Positions 1-6,230 of a DNA stretch of 6,355 nucleotides are shown in pieces. The notes under the pieces were generated by a model. That model was not told where the DNA came from. It ran no database searches and worked only from the letters and a program-made list of their open reading frames with translations. A program made the translations under genes and the position numbers. The stretch comes from Pseudomonadota bacterium (GTDB lineage Bacteria > Pseudomonadota > Alphaproteobacteria > Rhizobiales > Rhizobiaceae). Every line of letters begins with the position of its first letter. The stretch's first letter is position 1. Location of the stretch: positions 1 to 6,355 of the forward strand of contig QGUU01000147.1 in NCBI GenBank assembly GCA_003242525.1, in the 5' to 3' direction.

Positions 1-556
1 CGCCCCGGGAAAGAAAGGACGACGTTATCAGCTTTACGCCCAGCGATCCGGCCTGCCTCAGGAGTTCGAGCCCTATGGTCCCCTGCCCCGCAATAATCGC
101 CGGGTCGTCATAGGGCGGTACCAGCACCATGCCCCGCTCCAGCCACGGTTGAACAACCGCCATGCGGTCGTCGCCGAAGCGATCGAAGGGAATTACTTCG
201 GCTCCCATTCGCCGCACATTGCCGACCTTTGCTTCCGGCGCATCCGTCGGCATGGCGATGACGGCCCGAATGCCGAACAGTGCCGCGGAGGCGGCAACGC
301 CCTGGGCATGATTGCCCGACGAGAAGGCGACGACCCCTCGCTGCCTTTCCTCGTCCGAAAGAGAGGCAATCTTGTTGTAGGCGCCGCGGAACTTGAACGA
401 CCCGGTGCGCTGCAGGGTTTCAGCCTTGAAGAAAACCCGCCCGCCGAAGCGCTCGTTGAGCACCGGAGATTCCAGTAGAGGCGTCTCATTGATGTGGCCG
501 GCAAGGCGCTCCGAAGCTCGACGGACTTCGGCGATGCCGGGAAGCGAGGCAGTCAT
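1..556 (-). CDS. Threonine/serine dehydratase (PLP-dependent), N-terminal part; C-terminus outside window
   Basis: Probable threonine ammonia-lyase or serine dehydratase, a cytosolic PLP enzyme of the fold-type II family that deaminates threonine to 2-oxobutanoate. The ATG is at 556-554 and 185 codons stay open to the window edge. Residues 53-61 read SFKFRGAYN, containing the Schiff-base lysine (Lys55). Residues 79-86 read SSGNHAQG, the substrate/phosphate-binding loop typical of the family. The GQGTIGLELL segment near residue 160 is also conserved. The last ten in-frame residues (176-185, LITSSFLSRG) do not resemble the expected stretch before the glycine-rich loop, whereas another frame gives ADNVVLSFPG, so a one-base frameshift around 30-35 is likely, either an error or a real lesion. 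It lies 99 bp downstream of the HTH gene on the same strand. Related enzymes such as hydroxyaspartate dehydratase or serine racemase cannot be excluded from this fragment. Confidence 0.88.
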   Translation of the reverse strand, partial: MTASLPGIAEVRRASERLAGHINETPLLESPVLNERFGGRVFFKAETLQRTGSFKFRGAYNKIASLSDEERQRGVVAFSSGNHAQGVAASAALFGIRAVIAMPTDAPEAKVGNVRRMGAEVIPFDRFGDDRMAVVQPWLERGMVLVPPYDDPAIIAGQGTIGLELLRQAGSLGVKLITSSFLSRG

Positions 557-655
557 GGCAGCACTATTCCAATGGCGCAAGGTTGACCCAACTTCGCGCA
601 ACCCATGTGAAAGCGCCAATGAAAAGATGTGATGATAGGTATAAGCGCGGGCAGC
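557..655 (-). other. Short intergenic spacer between the HTH gene and the dehydratase gene
   Basis: These 99 bp separate two minus-strand genes. A TATCAT-like -10 hexamer can be read about 80 bp upstream of the dehydratase start, but I found no convincing -35 at the right spacing and no strong terminator hairpin after the HTH gene. Whether the dehydratase has its own promoter or is read through from the HTH gene is therefore open. The ribosome-binding site of the dehydratase is weak (GGAA about 11 bases before the ATG). Confidence 0.4.
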
Positions 656-979
656 TTACCCCAGCAGGGTTTTCTGACGCTTTGCACCACCGGCCTTTCG
701 CCACTGGTTGAAGCGGTGGTTGGCAGCGGCAAAGGAGATCTTGAGCTGCCGCGCCACCGAGTAGCGGGACTTGCCCTCATCGAACAGGCGGAAGCAGCTC
801 TCCACGCCTTCGCCAGTCAGCTTGCCATCTGAAGTCTTGTTACGCGGATTGGCGGGGTCGAACTGTTCGATGCGTTGTTCAACCAAGCTCTTCAGGCGCT
901 GCAGGTCCGACTCGATGGAAGCGATGAGAGCCAGGGCAGGCTTCGGGTCGAAATGGTCAAAATGTTCGGTAACGGTCAT
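656..979 (-). CDS. Small helix-turn-helix protein, function unknown
   Basis: A 107-residue protein that I cannot assign to a named gene. Residues 13-40 form a predicted amphipathic helix that may dimerise (ALALIASIESDLQRLKSLVE). Residues 41-55 are a polar linker. Residues 56-93 look like a homeodomain-like HTH: CFRLFDEGKSR, then SVARQLKIS, then an aromatic and basic recognition helix (residues 82-93, AAANHRFNQW). The tail is basic (GGAKRQK). This layout resembles resolvase- or transposase-type HTH folds, but no catalytic domain is attached, so a DNA-binding regulator is more likely. An in-frame ATG ten codons upstream exists, but the start at 979 is preferred because AAAAGG sits 7 bases before it. 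The upstream start would also lie against the predicted -10 element. The gene is divergent from mbfA, and a palindrome lies at its promoter, which suggests autoregulation. Confidence 0.75.
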   Translation of the reverse strand: MTVTEHFDHFDPKPALALIASIESDLQRLKSLVEQRIEQFDPANPRNKTSDGKLTGEGVESCFRLFDEGKSRYSVARQLKISFAAANHRFNQWRKAGGAKRQKTLLG

Positions 980-986
980 CGTGACA

Positions 987-992
987 CCTTTT
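987..992 (-). promoter_or_regulatory. Ribosome-binding site fixing the start of the HTH gene
   Basis: On the minus strand this reads AAAAGG, ending 7 bases before the ATG at 979. It supports the 107-residue reading over the longer one beginning at 1009, which has no comparable site. Confidence 0.6.
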
Positions 993-1006
993 CCAATGGG
1001 AGCCCG

Positions 1007-1026
1007 CATATAGGTGAATGTTCACC
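1007..1026 (-). promoter_or_regulatory. Predicted -10 element and palindromic operator of the HTH gene
   Basis: Read on the minus strand, a TATATG hexamer (1012-1007) is the best -10 candidate for the HTH gene, about 30 bases before its start. Directly upstream, at 1026-1013, is a near-perfect palindrome with 6-bp arms, GGTGAA and TTCACC, separated by 2 bases. No good -35 hexamer is visible, which is common for promoters that depend on a regulator or are weak. A palindrome of this size between -35 and -10 is where a dimeric repressor would bind. The HTH protein itself or an unlinked regulator are both possible. Confidence 0.5.
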
Positions 1027-1055
1027 GACAAAAAGAACGGCGGGGCCGATCTGAA

Positions 1056-1070
1056 TTCAAAAAAATTGAA
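1056..1070. repeat. AT-rich inverted repeat TTCAA-N5-TTGAA in the divergent intergenic region
   Basis: Perfect 5-bp arms flank a run of five adenines, in an otherwise GC-rich genome. It sits 77 bp before the HTH gene start and 71 bp before mbfA. It could be a protein-binding site or a bent A-tract upstream element. No known regulator is recognised. Confidence 0.35.
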
Positions 1071-1085
1071 CTGACAGAACGGCGA

Positions 1086-1114
1086 TTGACCCTGTGGTGC
1101 CGTCACCTTAATTT
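1086..1114 (+). promoter_or_regulatory. Predicted housekeeping promoter of mbfA
   Basis: TTGACC (1086-1091) matches the -35 consensus at five of six positions. Seventeen bases later is TAATTT (1109-1114), an acceptable -10. This puts the transcription start at roughly 1120-1122, inside the Irr-box palindrome. Binding of Irr there would cover the -10 and start site, a layout that fits repression. The leader would be about 20 bases, with GGGAG (1131-1135) as ribosome-binding site 6 bases before the ATG. Confidence 0.5.
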
Positions 1115-1128
1115 AGAATTATTCTAAA
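1112..1128. promoter_or_regulatory. Iron control element (Irr box)
   Basis: The 17-bp sequence TTTAGAATTATTCTAAA is a perfect palindrome of 7-bp arms around a 3-base centre. It matches the ICE motif (TTTAGAA-N3-TTCTAAA) bound by Irr, the haem-responsive iron regulator of Rhizobiales. mbfA genes of Bradyrhizobium and Agrobacterium are known to be repressed by Irr when iron is scarce. Here the element overlaps the predicted -10 and transcription start of mbfA, consistent with repression. It lies more than 130 bp from the divergent HTH gene, so an effect there is doubtful. Confidence 0.85.
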
Positions 1129-1141
1129 CTGGGAGAAAGTC

Positions 1142-2125
1142 ATGCTCTCTCGAGTCTTTGGCTTTGGCAGGCGGCCGTTCGACTCACTGTCGGAGCAGGA
1201 AATGCTCGCGCTGGCCATATCTTCGGAGGAGGACGACGGCCGCATCTACCGCGCCTATGCGGACGGGCTGAGGGAGGGGTTCCCCCAGTCGGCCAGGATC
1301 TTTGAGGAAATGGCCGAAGAGGAGGACAGGCATCGCGACGCGCTGATCGACCTTCATCGCAGCCGTTTCGGCGAACGCATACCCCTCATCCGGCGTGAGC
1401 ACGTCAGGGGTTACTACCAGCGCAAGCCCGATTGGCTCGTGCGCCCGCTGGGCATAGAAAAGGTCAGAGCCCAGGCCGAGGAGATGGAGCGGCAAGCCTA
1501 CAACTTCTACGTCGCTGCAGCCAAACGCACGAGCGACGCCGCCACCCGGCAATTGCTCAATCAGCTTGCTGAGGTCGAAAGAAGCCATGAATCACTGGCG
1601 CACCGCCTGGGACTCCAGCACACGCCGGAGGATGTGCGAAAGGAGGAAATCTCGGCGGAGCGGCGGCAATTCATCCTGACCTACGTGCAGCCAGGGCTAG
1701 CAGGCCTCATGGATGGCTCGGTTTCGACCCTTGCACCGATCTTCGCTGCGGCATTCGCCACCCATGACAGCTGGCAGACCTTGCTGGTCGGGCTTGCCGC
1801 TTCCATCGGTGCGGGCATCTCGATGGGCTTCACCGAAGTGGCGTCGGATGACGGCAAGCTTTCAGGTCGTGGCTCGCCGGCGAAGCGCGGCATCACCGTT
1901 GGGCTGATGACGACGCTGGGTGGACTCGGGCACGCCCTGCCCTACCTGATCCCCCATTTCTGGACAGCCACGGCAATCGCCATCGCTGTCGTCTTCGTCG
2001 AGCTATGGGCGATCGCTTTCATACAGAACCGCTACATGGAAACGCCGTTCTGGCGCGCTACTTTCCAGGTGGTGCTGGGCGGAGCGCTGGTATTCGCTGC
2101 CGGCGTCCTGATCGGCAGCGCCTGA
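1142..2125 (+). CDS. mbfA: Membrane-bound ferritin MbfA: ferritin-like domain fused to VIT1 iron transporter domain
   Basis: A 327-residue inner-membrane protein. Residues 15-156 form a four-helix ferritin-like (erythrin/rubrerythrin-type) domain with the expected diiron ligands: Glu29 or Glu30, Glu61-x-x-His64, Glu116 with Tyr120/Tyr123, and Glu146-x-x-His149. Residues 184-326 form a VIT1/CCC1-type membrane domain. It opens with the family motif GLMDGSVSTLAP (188-199), then has about five hydrophobic segments near 186-206, 213-231, 251-271, 275-295 and 307-326; the MGFTEVAS motif (228-235) follows the second. In Agrobacterium and Bradyrhizobium, MbfA exports iron and protects against iron and peroxide stress; that role is carried over here by family. 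The start is supported by GGGAG 6 bases upstream, and the Irr box directly before it predicts expression under iron sufficiency. The gene is complete, stands alone, and ends 20 bp from the convergent ligD. Confidence 0.93.
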   Translation: MLSRVFGFGRRPFDSLSEQEMLALAISSEEDDGRIYRAYADGLREGFPQSARIFEEMAEEEDRHRDALIDLHRSRFGERIPLIRREHVRGYYQRKPDWLVRPLGIEKVRAQAEEMERQAYNFYVAAAKRTSDAATRQLLNQLAEVERSHESLAHRLGLQHTPEDVRKEEISAERRQFILTYVQPGLAGLMDGSVSTLAPIFAAAFATHDSWQTLLVGLAASIGAGISMGFTEVASDDGKLSGRGSPAKRGITVGLMTTLGGLGHALPYLIPHFWTATAIAIAVVFVELWAIAFIQNRYMETPFWRATFQVVLGGALVFAAGVLIGSA

Positions 2126-2143
2126 AAAACTTCCTCCCGGAAG
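2125..2143 (-). terminator. Short rho-independent terminator candidate after ligD
   Basis: On the minus strand, two bases after the ligD TAG, CTTCC and GGAAG pair around the tetraloop GGGA and are followed at once by TTTTT (2129-2125). The stem is only 5 bp, so termination may be partial. The T-tract overlaps the last base of the convergent mbfA stop codon. Read on the plus strand, the same hairpin lacks a T-tract, so mbfA has no obvious terminator of its own. Confidence 0.45.
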
Positions 2144-2145
2144 GC

Positions 2146-4671
2146 CTAGCCCAGCTTGAGGACCTTTGCCTTCCCGAAGAAGTCCTCCCAGGGATCGGCC
2201 GCCGCAAGGCGCTTCAGGGTCGCCTTGTCATCGATCGGAAAGGCATCGGGAGGCAGGCCATCCTCGATCTCCTTCCAGGTAACGGGCATGGATACGGTGG
2301 CGCCCTTCTTGGCGCGCGACGAATAGGGCGCAACCGTGGTCGAGCCTCGGCCATTGCGAAGATAGTCGATGAAGATCTTTCCCTTGCGCGCCTTCTTCGA
2401 CAAGGTTGCCGTGAAACGGTCCGGCTCAGCCTGTTCCATGGCGCGGGCAAAATCCTGCGCGAAGCCCTTGACGGCGTCCCATTTCGCCTGCGGCTTGAGC
2501 GGAACCATGACGTGGTAGCCCTTGCCGCCCGAGGTCTTGACGAAGACCGGCAGGGATAGCTCCTCCAACCTGTCGCGGATGTCGATGGCCGCCTGCCGCA
2601 CGGCGTCGACCGAGACGCCCTCATCGGGATCGAGGTCAAAGACGATCTGGTCGGGTGTATCGATCCCCTCGACTGTGCATCCCCATATGTGAATTTCCAC
2701 CACTCCCATCTGCACGAGCGATGCAACGCCGTCGAAGTCCTGCACATAGAGGATTTCCTCATCGTCCTCCGGATCTTTCGATTTCAGGATCTTGTCGCTC
2801 ATGCCTGCCGAAGCGTGCTTCTGGAAAAAGCGCTGCTGCTCGATACCGTCAGGCGCGCGCACCAGAGCCAGCGGCCGGTTGACGATGAACTGCTCCATGC
2901 GCGGCCAGACCCGTTCGTAATGTTCGAGCAGGGCCTGCTTGGACACCTTCTCCCGCGGCCATAGCAACTTGTCGGGATTGGTGAGTTTGATCGAGGTCTT
3001 CACGGCAGAGGTCCCCTTCCCTTTTCGATCTTCCCTTGCCGCCGACGCTTTGCCCGTTTCCTTACGGTCCTTAATCGCGCCGGGCCTTTCCTCCACGACC
3101 TCTTCTGCCGGTTTGTCCTCGCGCAATCCCTGGAAGGAGGCATGGCGTATGATGCGGTCTGCCGTCCAGGCGCGGAATTCCACCTCTGCCACCAATTCGG
3201 GCTCGACCCAGACCAGACCCTTGCCGCCTGGGACCTTCTCATCGAAGGGAGATTTCCGGGCCTTCATGGCATCCAGCTTCTTCTTCAGCGCCGCATCGGT
3301 CTTGCCGGTAAAGCCGGTACCGACGCGCCCCGCATATTTCAGCGCGCCATTCTCATGATAGCCCACCAGCAGCGAGCGCAGGCCGCGTCCGCTCTTGTCC
3401 GAAGGGAGATAGCCGCCAATGACGAATTCCTGGCGCTGCGTGCATTTCGACTTGATCCACACGCCAGTCCGGCCGGAGCGATAGGGTGCGTCGGCGCGTT
3501 TGGAGACGACGCCCTCCAGCCCCATGCGGCAGGCATGTTTGAGAATCAGGCTGCCGGGCTCGACAAAATGATCGGAAAACCGAACCGGAGCATCGTCGAC
3601 CAGCGACCCGAGCAGCTCGCGCAATCGCTCTTTGCGCTCTAGCAAGGGCTCGTCGCGAAGATCCTCGCCATCCAGCCGAAGCAGGTCGAAGACATAGTAG
3701 ACCATTCGCCCGGAGCGGCCCGCAGACAGGTCGCCCTGCAGAAGCGCGAAGGACGAGACGCCGCTATCGGCCAGAACAACGATCTCTCCGTCCAGGATAG
3801 CGTCCGAACATTTGAGAGAGGCCAGCGCGGCCGGAATCTCCCCGCCGAAACGCGCTGTCCAGTCGAGACCGGTACGAGTCAGCAGGCGGATATCGGTGCC
3901 GGCAATGTGCGCCTGCATGCGGTAGCCGTCGAACTTGACCTCATGCAACCATTCCTTGCCCGATGGCGCATTGCGGTCCAGCGTCGCGAGTGCAGGTTCA
4001 ATGAAGTCGAGTGCAGGAGCCCTTGCGCGCCGCGCCCGGCCGGCAGCGGGCTTGTTGGAATGCCAGACCTTAGGCTTTTCACCTTTCGCACTTTTCCCTT
4101 GGCCTACTTCCTCGATGGTAAGGCCTGATTTCACGGATTCCGGCTGCTCCTCGAGGATGTCCTCGCCAGGGCGGGCGGCGGCATCGTCGGACTTGATGAG
4201 GAGCCAATTATCCTTCTTTTCCCCCGGGCGAGGCTTCAGGCGCACCAGATGCCACTTGCCGGAAAGCTTTCTGCCGTGCAGCTCGAAATCAATATGGCCC
4301 TTCTTCATGCCGGCCGCAGGATCGTGCTCCGGGGTCCAGGTGCCCTCGTCCCAGACAAGAACGGAACCCGCACCGTATTCGCCCTTGGGAATGGTGCCTT
4401 CAAAGGGCGCATAGGCGATCGGATGGTCCTCCACGTGGACGGCCAGCCGCTTTTCGTGCGGGTCCAGGCTGGGGCCGCGCGTAACGGCCCAGCTCCACAG
4501 CACGCCGTCATGCTCCAGCCGAAGATCGTAATGCAGGCGCGTGGCGGCATGCTTGTGGATGACAAAGATGCCTCCGCCGTCCTTGCGCGCGCGCTTCCGT
4601 GCGACCTTGCCGGCCGGCTCGGACGTCTTCGAGAAATCGCGCTTGGCGCGGTACTGCTCCAGGCCTCTCAT
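2146..4671 (-). CDS. ligD: Multifunctional ATP-dependent DNA ligase LigD (PE-LIG-POL) of non-homologous end joining
   Basis: An 841-residue cytosolic enzyme that trims, fills and seals double-strand breaks together with Ku. The 3'-phosphoesterase domain spans about 30-165 with His41, His47, Asp49, Arg51, His83 and Tyr87, which match the catalytic set of Pseudomonas LigD shifted by one. The ligase domain covers about 220-525: motif I KFDGYR with adenylated Lys246, LDGEIV (293-298, Glu296), YYVFDLL (325-331), LEGVVSKR (385-392), WIKSK (405-409), then an OB fold ending near RHASFQGLREDK. The primase-like polymerase domain covers about 558-841, with metal ligands Asp679, Asp681 (FDLDPD) and Asp769 (IDYLRN). 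Charged linkers lie at about 190-220 and 522-558. All three activities look intact. The order PE-LIG-POL is as in Pseudomonas and rhizobia, not Mycobacterium. It starts 11 bases after the ku stop, so it is probably co-transcribed and translationally coupled. Confidence 0.97.
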   Translation of the reverse strand: MRGLEQYRAKRDFSKTSEPAGKVARKRARKDGGGIFVIHKHAATRLHYDLRLEHDGVLWSWAVTRGPSLDPHEKRLAVHVEDHPIAYAPFEGTIPKGEYGAGSVLVWDEGTWTPEHDPAAGMKKGHIDFELHGRKLSGKWHLVRLKPRPGEKKDNWLLIKSDDAAARPGEDILEEQPESVKSGLTIEEVGQGKSAKGEKPKVWHSNKPAAGRARRARAPALDFIEPALATLDRNAPSGKEWLHEVKFDGYRMQAHIAGTDIRLLTRTGLDWTARFGGEIPAALASLKCSDAILDGEIVVLADSGVSSFALLQGDLSAGRSGRMVYYVFDLLRLDGEDLRDEPLLERKERLRELLGSLVDDAPVRFSDHFVEPGSLILKHACRMGLEGVVSKRADAPYRSGRTGVWIKSKCTQRQEFVIGGYLPSDKSGRGLRSLLVGYHENGALKYAGRVGTGFTGKTDAALKKKLDAMKARKSPFDEKVPGGKGLVWVEPELVAEVEFRAWTADRIIRHASFQGLREDKPAEEVVEERPGAIKDRKETGKASAAREDRKGKGTSAVKTSIKLTNPDKLLWPREKVSKQALLEHYERVWPRMEQFIVNRPLALVRAPDGIEQQRFFQKHASAGMSDKILKSKDPEDDEEILYVQDFDGVASLVQMGVVEIHIWGCTVEGIDTPDQIVFDLDPDEGVSVDAVRQAAIDIRDRLEELSLPVFVKTSGGKGYHVMVPLKPQAKWDAVKGFAQDFARAMEQAEPDRFTATLSKKARKGKIFIDYLRNGRGSTTVAPYSSRAKKGATVSMPVTWKEIEDGLPPDAFPIDDKATLKRLAAADPWEDFFGKAKVLKLG

Positions 4672-4682
4672 GGTCGTACCGC

Positions 4683-5546
4683 TCAGCTTGATTTTCGCCT
4701 GGATGTCGGTTTGCCCTTCGACGGCGTTTTCTTGCTTGAAGACCTGCCGCTCGGACCCTCGTCATTGTCGGCGGCAAGGCTTTTCTTGAGAGCGTCGAAA
4801 AGGTTGACGACGTTGGATGGCTTCTCTTCCGTCTGCCTGGGCCGGGAGATCTTTTTTCCGGCCCTTTTGGCGCGGATCAGTTCAATCACCGTTTCTTCAT
4901 ATTTGTCATCGAACTCGGAAGGATCGAATTTCGAAGCGTTCTTTTCAATGACGTTCCGAGCGAGCTCGATCATCTCCTTGTCGGTCTTCAGGTTCGGTAT
5001 GTCGTCCAGCACCGTATCGGGCTGGCGCACCGTCCGGTCATAGCGCAGCGTGGTCAGCAGCATGCCCCTGCCGAAAGGCTCGATGATGGCTGGGCGCTCC
5101 CGCTGAAAAAGCACGATACGGGCAAGCCCCGCCTTCTTCTTCGCGGCCATGGCTTCCCGTATGACGGCAAAGGCATCCTCCGACACCTTGTCGGCGGGCG
5201 CCAGGTAATAGGGCGTGTCGAGATAGATCGGCTGGATGGACGCCTTGTCAACGAAGCCGTCGAGATCGAGCATGTTTGAGGATTCGATCTGCAGCGCGGC
5301 GATCTCGTCCTCCTCGATCTGGATATATTCGCCGTCTTCAACCTGGTAGCCCTTGATCTCGTCCTCGGGCTCCACCGGATCGCCGGTTTCTGCATCGACA
5401 TAAATGCGCTTTACACGGTTTCCCGTTTCGCGATTGAGGATGTGGAACGTCACTTTCTCGGCATGGGTGACGACGTTGGACAGTTCGACCGCGCACGTCA
5501 CCAGCGACAGCTTGAGGTATCCTTTCCAGGCAGGACGTGGCGCCAT
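4683..5546 (-). CDS. ku: DNA end-binding protein Ku
   Basis: A 287-residue bacterial Ku. It acts as a homodimer that threads onto DNA ends and recruits LigD for non-homologous end joining. The N-terminus MAPRPAWKGYLKLSLV is the characteristic start of the bacterial Ku beta-barrel core, which spans about residues 1-255. Residues 245-257 (NVVNLFDALKKSL) are the conserved helix found after the core in many bacterial Ku proteins. The last 24 residues are a Ser/Lys/Arg-rich tail; such basic tails are known in other bacteria to tune DNA binding and Ku turnover on DNA. The start is fixed by GGAGGG (5560-5555) 8 bases upstream. It is first in an operon with ligD (11 bases between stop and start) and has a perfect EcfG-type promoter. 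Rhizobia often carry several ku copies, so the exact paralogue cannot be named. Confidence 0.97.
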   Translation of the reverse strand: MAPRPAWKGYLKLSLVTCAVELSNVVTHAEKVTFHILNRETGNRVKRIYVDAETGDPVEPEDEIKGYQVEDGEYIQIEEDEIAALQIESSNMLDLDGFVDKASIQPIYLDTPYYLAPADKVSEDAFAVIREAMAAKKKAGLARIVLFQRERPAIIEPFGRGMLLTTLRYDRTVRQPDTVLDDIPNLKTDKEMIELARNVIEKNASKFDPSEFDDKYEETVIELIRAKRAGKKISRPRQTEEKPSNVVNLFDALKKSLAADNDEGPSGRSSSKKTPSKGKPTSRRKSS

Positions 5547-5575
5547 GACGAAATCCCTCCATTGCGTCTACCCGC

Positions 5576-5600
5576 AACGGCTTGGCGCGAAACCAGTTCC
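5576..5600 (-). promoter_or_regulatory. EcfG (RpoE2)-type general stress promoter of ku-ligD
   Basis: On the minus strand, GGAAC (5600-5596) is followed after exactly 16 bases by CGTT (5579-5576). This matches the consensus of alphaproteobacterial EcfG/RpoE2 promoters (GGAAC-N16-17-CGTT) without a mismatch. The start of transcription would fall near 5569, giving a leader of about 23 bases with the GGAGGG ribosome-binding site well placed. A stress-induced, RpoE2-dependent ku has been reported in Sinorhizobium meliloti, which fits. Confidence 0.8.
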
Positions 5601-5615
5601 ATCCAGCCAGACGCA

Positions 5616-5643
5616 AAGAAGCCGGCGGTGTCGCCGGCTTCTT
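5616..5643 (-). terminator. Strong hairpin terminator downstream of the DUF892 gene
   Basis: A perfect 12-bp stem (5616-5627 with 5632-5643, AAGAAGCCGGCG pairing CGCCGGCTTCTT) closes a 4-base loop. It begins 8 bases beyond the DUF892 stop and ends, on the minus strand, in TTCTTT. It should separate this transcript from the ku-ligD operon, whose own promoter begins 15 bases further on. The T-run is interrupted, so efficiency may be moderate. It could also act on the plus strand, where no gene is seen to end. Confidence 0.75.
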
Positions 5644-5651
5644 CACCGCTG

Positions 5652-6158
5652 TTATTCGGCAGCCTGCAGATTGACCTTGGATTCTGCCATCTCAGTCAAC
5701 TTCCTGTCGGTGTCTTCCTCCTCCTGCAGATTCTGCGCGAGCACACTGGCGCAATCGGAGCGGCCGAGCTGCTTGGCCCAGGCGACCAGCGTTCCGTAAC
5801 GCGTCATTTCATAGTGCTCGACTGCCTGTGCCGAAGCAATTAGCGCCGCGTCCAGCACCTGCTTGTCCTCCACTTCACCACTCACCTCGTCGGCCTCCTC
5901 GAGGATGCCGTCGATTGCCGGGCAGTTGACTTCCTTGGCCTCCACGCCGTGCATTTCGAATACCTGCTCGATACGCTCGATCTGCCCGCGCGTCTGTTCG
6001 AGATGCATTTGGAAACCAGCTTTCAATTCCGGCGCTGTTGCCTTTTCGATCATTTTCGGCAGCGCCTCCTCGATCTGCTTCTCGGCATAATAGATGTCGC
6101 GCAGAGTGTGGACGAAGAGATCATCCAACGTCTTGATGTCTTTCGAAAAGAAGCCCAT
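5652..6158 (-). CDS. YciE/YciF-family (DUF892) ferritin-like stress protein
   Basis: A 168-residue soluble four-helix protein of the DUF892 family. Residues 8-31 (IKTLDDLFVHTLRDIYYAEKQIEE) are the family signature, and the first helix carries Glu26. Further candidate metal ligands are Glu54 and Glu61 in helix 2, Glu114-x-x-Glu117 in helix 3 (EHYE), and Glu147 with Asp151 in helix 4. Structures of E. coli YciF show a ferritin-like fold with a metal site, but the physiological role is unsettled. yciGFE in E. coli belongs to the RpoS general stress response. The start at 6158 is preferred over an in-frame ATG at 6260: AAAGG stands 7 bases before it, the family begins with MGFFSKDIKTLDDLF, and 6260 lies within the predicted -10 element. 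It is a single-gene unit with its own EcfG-type promoter and a terminator, upstream of ku on the same strand. Confidence 0.92.
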   Translation of the reverse strand: MGFFSKDIKTLDDLFVHTLRDIYYAEKQIEEALPKMIEKATAPELKAGFQMHLEQTRGQIERIEQVFEMHGVEAKEVNCPAIDGILEEADEVSGEVEDKQVLDAALIASAQAVEHYEMTRYGTLVAWAKQLGRSDCASVLAQNLQEEEDTDRKLTEMAESKVNLQAAE

Positions 6159-6230
6159 GGCCTCGCCTTTCCATTTTTCTTGAGTTTTCGGGACCACGCG
6201 GCTGCTCTCCCTCACGGAGCACCACATGCC

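Noticed and set aside
579..594. Imperfect inverted repeat around GTTG-N3-CAAC before the dehydratase gene
   Set aside because: Only 4 bp of perfect arms with an interrupted extension; not distinguishable from chance and not aligned with a clear promoter.
2005..2559. Open frame of 184 codons on the plus strand spanning the mbfA end and the ligD end
   Set aside because: It overlaps the mbfA C-terminus in another frame and then runs antisense to the LigD polymerase domain; the composition is that of a shadow frame.
4249..5043. Long open frame of 264 codons on the plus strand across the ku/ligD junction
   Set aside because: It is antisense to two well-conserved genes, its product resembles no family, no promoter or ribosome-binding site supports it, and open antisense frames are common opposite GC-rich genes.
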